From Cricetomys ansorgei (lineage: Eukaryota; Chordata; Mammalia; Rodentia; Nesomyidae): a DNA stretch of 64,000 nt. The position numbers and the translations under genes are program-made. This document shows, piece by piece, positions 59,597 to 64,000 of this stretch. The DNA lies in assembly GCA_026225945.1 (NCBI GenBank), contig JAMJFZ010001133.1, forward strand, positions 4,174,501 through 4,238,500, given 5' to 3'. Below the pieces are notes generated by a model. It was given only the letters and a program-made list of their open reading frames with translations. It had not been told where the DNA came from and did not search any database. Within the stretch, counting starts at the first letter, position 1, and each line of letters starts with the position of its first letter.

Positions 59597-62500
59597 AATT
59601 TTATTAAAAATAGATATAAATTATTTAAATCTAATAATTGAGTTTACCAAATCATGTCTGAAATATATATTTTTTTAAAATGTTCAACATGGTTAGTTAC
59701 TTTGAAGTAGTGAATTATCCTCAGGTATTTATTTAAAATAGAATCCATATGAACATGTTTAGGATTGTATTTTACAGTTAAAGAAATAACCTGGCAATCT
59801 TACTATTTTTTCTAGTTATAAAAAATATATAAATGAAAAAAAACACACAAAAATAAATGTGAATATTTCATATTGAATATTTTAAAACTCATATCATTAC
59901 TGTTGGCTCAAGTATTTTTAAGGGACCCTGAGCTCCACATGGATGGATTCCTGTCACAATTCAAGAAACAGCCTTTGTAAGACAAATACATAAGATACTA
60001 AACCAGCTATTCATGAAAATAACTCACCAAATATCCAGTCATTTGGTACTATTTTGATTTCTAATTGCTGCTAAAATCTTAAGGTTTTAGTTTAGAAATC
60101 GCTTTTCTGGAAAACGCCTTAAAAGTCATGTATCAGTTTTGTTTCTAAAAGAATATGATAAATCTTATGACGTCTTTCCAATATTCACAGCATTGCCTTG
60201 AATGTCATTTAATGTATCAAATATGTCATATTCATTTGTTATGCAACAATTAACATTAACTTTCTAAACAATGAGAATCATATATGGAATTATTTATCAT
60301 CCTTCATATTTGTATTAATATACAAAGGAAAAGGCAGTACTAGTTACCTGGATGAGTATTCCTTAAAAAGGAGATGTGATATGCCTTTCTGCTGCAAATG
60401 AAAATTACATGGTATTGTAGTTTTAAAAATACTTTTACTAATTCTTTGAGAATTTCATAAAATGAATATTTATCATATTCACATATTATATTAAACTATT
60501 TTGCTGTTACTATATTACTATATTAAACTTATTTTGCTGCATTGAACTTGAATTTATTATTTTTGCATAAAAACACTCTCACACACACATAGCTATATCT
60601 TTAATAATTCATCTATACAAGTATTTGCTTAACAAATATATTTAAAGGCCTCCTCCTATTTCTACTTATTTACCTATAACATGCATCCCAAGCCTGTAAG
60701 TATTGATACTATGCATTTAAGGGTCATCAGCTGTTATAATAGTCCGTAGGAAATACGAACTAAAAGTCTACATAATGGACGGTTGGTGATGAAGATAGTA
60801 GTTTACACTTCATATGTGTCTGTTCCTGAATTATTCATACATTAATGCAATGCATAAGACTTTGATTAACAGTAGACACCATGTGGGAGTGTTAGTGATT
60901 GTCTATTAGTTTATGTTAACTACACTCCATGACATTCACACGGAAATGAAATTATCTAATGTACTTCTTAAAACATAATATAATGATTAACCATCATATG
61001 ACTACATTTGGTGATGTTTAATTGCTAATTCAATCATGGTAAGATATTAAGAATTATAAAATAGGTAATTCCATAATAAAAATGCTTTGTTACTATTATG
61101 CTTTGGAGACTATGCTTGGACACAAGCATTGTGTTACGTAACATATATGCAGAGATAATTACTAAGTGACTTATGAACATGTTATATATACAGCATGAAT
61201 ACAGTGGACGAAATAATTATTCAGATACCTTGGGGAACAGAGGGAGTCGACAGCAGACTTCAGCATAGGATCAACTAGGCTGTGTAAATTAAAACGTATG
61301 GATTGTGACTTCTGTAAAGATCAATGGAATAATTTGAATTGTAATTGAAGAAGGATACTACAATTTTCAGAAAAGGTGACACCATTATGACAAAGGATAA
61401 AATATAAAGCAATTGCTTTAACATTAATCTTCTTGTAAATATATTTTAATTCTTTTAAAATACATGCAGATTTAGTAATGCTATTAATTATTTATTAACA
61501 AGTCTCTTATTGCATATGGAAAAGTTTATTTTTGCTTATATAATGCCATATACATCATTGACTTCATGTAACATAATCTCATTTAATTAACTTCTTAATT
61601 GCACATTTGAAAAACTATCTACTTTTCTTCACCAATATTCATGTTAGTCCTTTTTCCTACAACTAAGAGTACAGTGATGAAGATCTTTACACTTTGCTAA
61701 TTAGTGATGGACAATGACGATGCTTAGTAATTTCTTCAGTCTTCAGAACAATTGCCCTTTGGAAGCTATTTTAAGACTATTTTATATCAAGACACATTGT
61801 TTTCTTTTAAGGATGGGTGGATCAGGCATCAGAATCATCAAAAATAAATAGATAACCTGGCAAATATATAAATTACAGTAAGGTTAAAAAACTTAGAAAA
61901 GATCAGTAAAGTAGTGGACATAGTGGTCAACTCAGAAGAAAGGGTGCACAAAATTGTTTGTTGGACTGAATCTGTGCTACATAATCAGGAATTCAAGGCT
62001 GTACAGAGATGTTTGTATCAACAGCAAAAGAAGGAACACTGGGGATATTTAAGTCTAAAACACCCCTAAATGTTCAAATTGTATTCAGTAAGTTATATCT
62101 CTGGCCATGAAGAATTATGTATGTAAACAAACACAAAAGAGAATAATAATTGGTTGGTTCAAGGAAGGAATAATCCAATAAAAATATTCATAAGTGGCCA
62201 ATATTCAGTAGAAAATTAGCATTTTGTTTATGATTGCTATCTTTGATGAGTTTAAAGTCATAAATATTGTGACTTAGAAGCTTCTTTCTGACTGACACTA
62301 GATAGGGATCAGAGGAAATTGAGAGAAAGATAACTTTATACCTCATCGAGGAAAAATAGAACTTATTGACTTTCCAAGGTTAAATCAATGAATTCTAGAT
62401 AATGTGCATAAATATTCTTTAGAAATATTGGATAATCACTAGTAAAGAACTTTAATCAATGATGTAGGGTAAAATACTATAGAGACACTGTAAAAAATGA

Positions 62501-62669
62501 ATACATAGTTATGTAATGACTAAACATTTTAATGACTCAAAAATACTTACCAGAGCCTGTTTGGTGACAACACAGTATTCTAGTATTTGACACATATTGA
62601 CGGATAGAGGAAAAAGATCTCTGCCCCTACTTTGCCGGAACAAGGGATTAAGCATATGACACTAATACT
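59597..62669. other. Repeat-poor AT-rich interval
   Basis: About 3.1 kb with only one small recognisable element, an L1 extreme 3' end at about 60430-60485 in antisense (AATTCTTTGAGAATTTCATA). A short direct duplication lies at 60487-60539. Confidence 0.5.
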
Positions 62670-62670
62670 A

Positions 62671-62683
62671 CAACAACAACAAC

Positions 62684-62731
<48 letters not shown>
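62671..62731. repeat. (CAA)n(TAA)n microsatellite
   Basis: Four CAA units, then about sixteen TAA units. Confidence 0.95.
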
Positions 62732-62732
<1 letters not shown>

Positions 62733-63363
62733 GAACTGATCAATCATGTAGAAAAATCAAGCAGAAATCAAAATAGAACTGAGACATTGAATTTATATTC
62801 AGCGAGGGTGGACAGGAAAGCTCAGATGAGAAATAGAGCATTAAAGAAATTCTTGGTAGGTTGAAGGAAGTAAACTTGTAAATATCCAGGGAAAGCTTGA
62901 GACCCAGACAGAGGTAAAAGGATCATTGTCCTGAAATAAGATGAAGCAACCTTCTGAGTCCCAGTAAGCAAGTAAATGGCCACTGGGTGTAATTACACTG
63001 TGTGTAATATTTGCAACAGAGCTGGGATGTTGCAGATCCCTATCATCATTTCAATGGCTTCTTTTTATTGTCTGAGGATGAAGGGCCATTGAAAGCTTTT
63101 AAATAATGATACCTTATAATATTCTAAAAAAGAAGAGAAAGCATGCATTATTAACATAAATTTAATATAATTAGTAACTTCTGTGTTGAGTGGGCTTTAG
63201 ATTAGTAAGGATGGAGGTGAGAAGATGAGTTAGGGATGGTGGTAACTGAAACTAATAAATCTTCATTTTTGGTGTTTAATAATTAAACATAAAAAAATAT
63301 TAACTACCAAGCAAATAGAGCATCGTTAGTTGGTGCCTACTAGATCACTTATCCATAGTGTCC
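62732..63363. other. Unassigned DNA
   Basis: Nothing recognised. Confidence 0.55.
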
Positions 63364-63366
63364 TAT

Positions 63367-63409
<43 letters not shown>

Positions 63410-63410
63410 T
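63364..63410. repeat. (TTTA)n microsatellite in a B1 tail
   Basis: About twelve TATT/TTTA units directly before the B1 body. Confidence 0.95.
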
Positions 63411-63548
63411 AAGCAGGGTTTCTCTGTTGTAACTCTGTATGTGCTGGAACTCACTCTGTAGACCAGGCTGGCCTCGAACTCACAGAGATCCACCTGCCCC
63501 TGCCTCCAGAGTGCTTGGGTTAAAGGTGTTTGCCACCATCACCTGGCC
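63411..63548 (-). mobile_element. B1 SINE, antisense, TGTAACTC variant
   Basis: AGCAGGGTTTCTCTGTTGTA, ACTCTGTATGTGCTGGAAC, TGTAGACCAGGCTGGCC, CACAGAGATCCACCTGCC, TGGGTTAAAGGTG and GCCACCATCACCTGGCC. Full-length and well preserved. Confidence 0.93.
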
Positions 63549-64000
63549 AGAGTGTATTTTAAACTCATCTGTCTAGAAATTCTCCTGAATGCTTTTACTA
63601 AGAGTAGTGTGCATTAAATAAGAATGAGATCAACTTTACTATGGATACTGAACATCTCATGCTTACAAAGATACTGATATTTATGAGTTAATCATTTTGT
63701 TTGCTTATATTATGTTTACTAATAAGTGATATTTGGTATACAAGTAAGTATGAGTGGATACACATTTGCCTACTTGCCTGTAATCCTGTGCTTGATAGGG
63801 AACTGTAGATGACATCTATGTTTATTTATGATATTCTTGTCACTACCTTTTGTTATTCATAAATTGATCAGGCTAGACATATGCGCTCTTTTAAGCTCTA
63901 GGGACCACATGTCCAAATTCAAGACAATTTCATTTTGAGGAATATCTTTCATCATAGCATGCATGCACTAGCTGAAATATTTTCTTTCCTAAATTGTCAA
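63549..64000. other. Unassigned AT-rich DNA to the window end
   Basis: Nothing recognised. Confidence 0.55.

Noticed and set aside
61910..62035. Possible very old B1-like SINE (GGAATTCAAGGCTGTACAGA)
   Set aside because: One B1-like word and an A-rich end are not enough; the left half is unrecognisable.
63357..63560. AGTGT...TATTT as a target duplication around the B1 at 63411
   Set aside because: The left copy has two extra bases and overlaps the TTTA array, so the match is not convincing.

Overview
This window reads as AT-rich, non-coding nuclear DNA from a muroid rodent. The evidence is the repeat content: many B1 SINEs, tRNA-headed B2/B3 SINEs, B1+ID-type (B4) composites, numerous 3' ends of rodent L1 (Lx-like) LINEs, a MaLR-type LTR element, a rodent hAT mini-transposon and dozens of microsatellites. 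The younger B1 copies share a variant left arm (TGTAACTC where the usual house-mouse B1 has TGTAGCCC) and CACAGAGATCC further on. This suggests a muroid lineage other than house mouse, but I cannot name the species. Repeat family names come from memory of consensus sequences, not from a search.

I find no protein-coding gene, exon, tRNA, rRNA or bacterial-type feature that I can support. Open reading frames are all at or below about 120 codons. The longest fall in repeats (L1 3' UTR, B1 tail, LTR-element interior, microsatellites), and none shows a recognisable domain. The window is either intergenic or deep intronic.

Layout: 1-4.2 kb holds unassigned AT-rich DNA, one old B1 and several dinucleotide tracts. 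4.2-11.9 kb is dense in LINE and SINE remnants, including an antisense L1/HAL1 ORF1-like fossil at 10.3-11.1 kb and a 119-nt pure pyrimidine tract at 9.3-9.5 kb. 11.9-18.3 kb is mostly unassigned, with one SINE. 18.3-27.8 kb is the densest accessory block: SINEs, several antisense L1 3' UTR pieces, an L2 remnant, and a MaLR element with both LTRs at 25.2-26.8 kb. 27.8-36.2 kb is repeat-poor apart from one L1 3' UTR piece and a B1 with a perfect target-site duplication. 36.2-45.5 kb has L1 3' ends, SINEs and a complete hAT mini-element (44.26-44.48 kb) flanked by a perfect 8-bp duplication. 45.5-52.6 kb is mostly AT-rich and unassigned, with a B2+B1 pair near 49.2 kb. 52.6-64 kb has further L1 3' ends, one with an 8-bp duplication at 59.2-59.6 kb, and B1 copies with (AATT)n or (TTTA)n tails.

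There are no genes here to act together. Sequence change has come from L1-driven retrotransposition (L1 itself and the SINEs it mobilises), old LTR and DNA transposons, and microsatellite growth, often seeded in SINE tails. I found no credible sign of a new biological system. The observations most worth checking are the insertions with readable target-site duplications, the B1 variant, the antisense bias of retroelements, and the long repeat-poor intervals.
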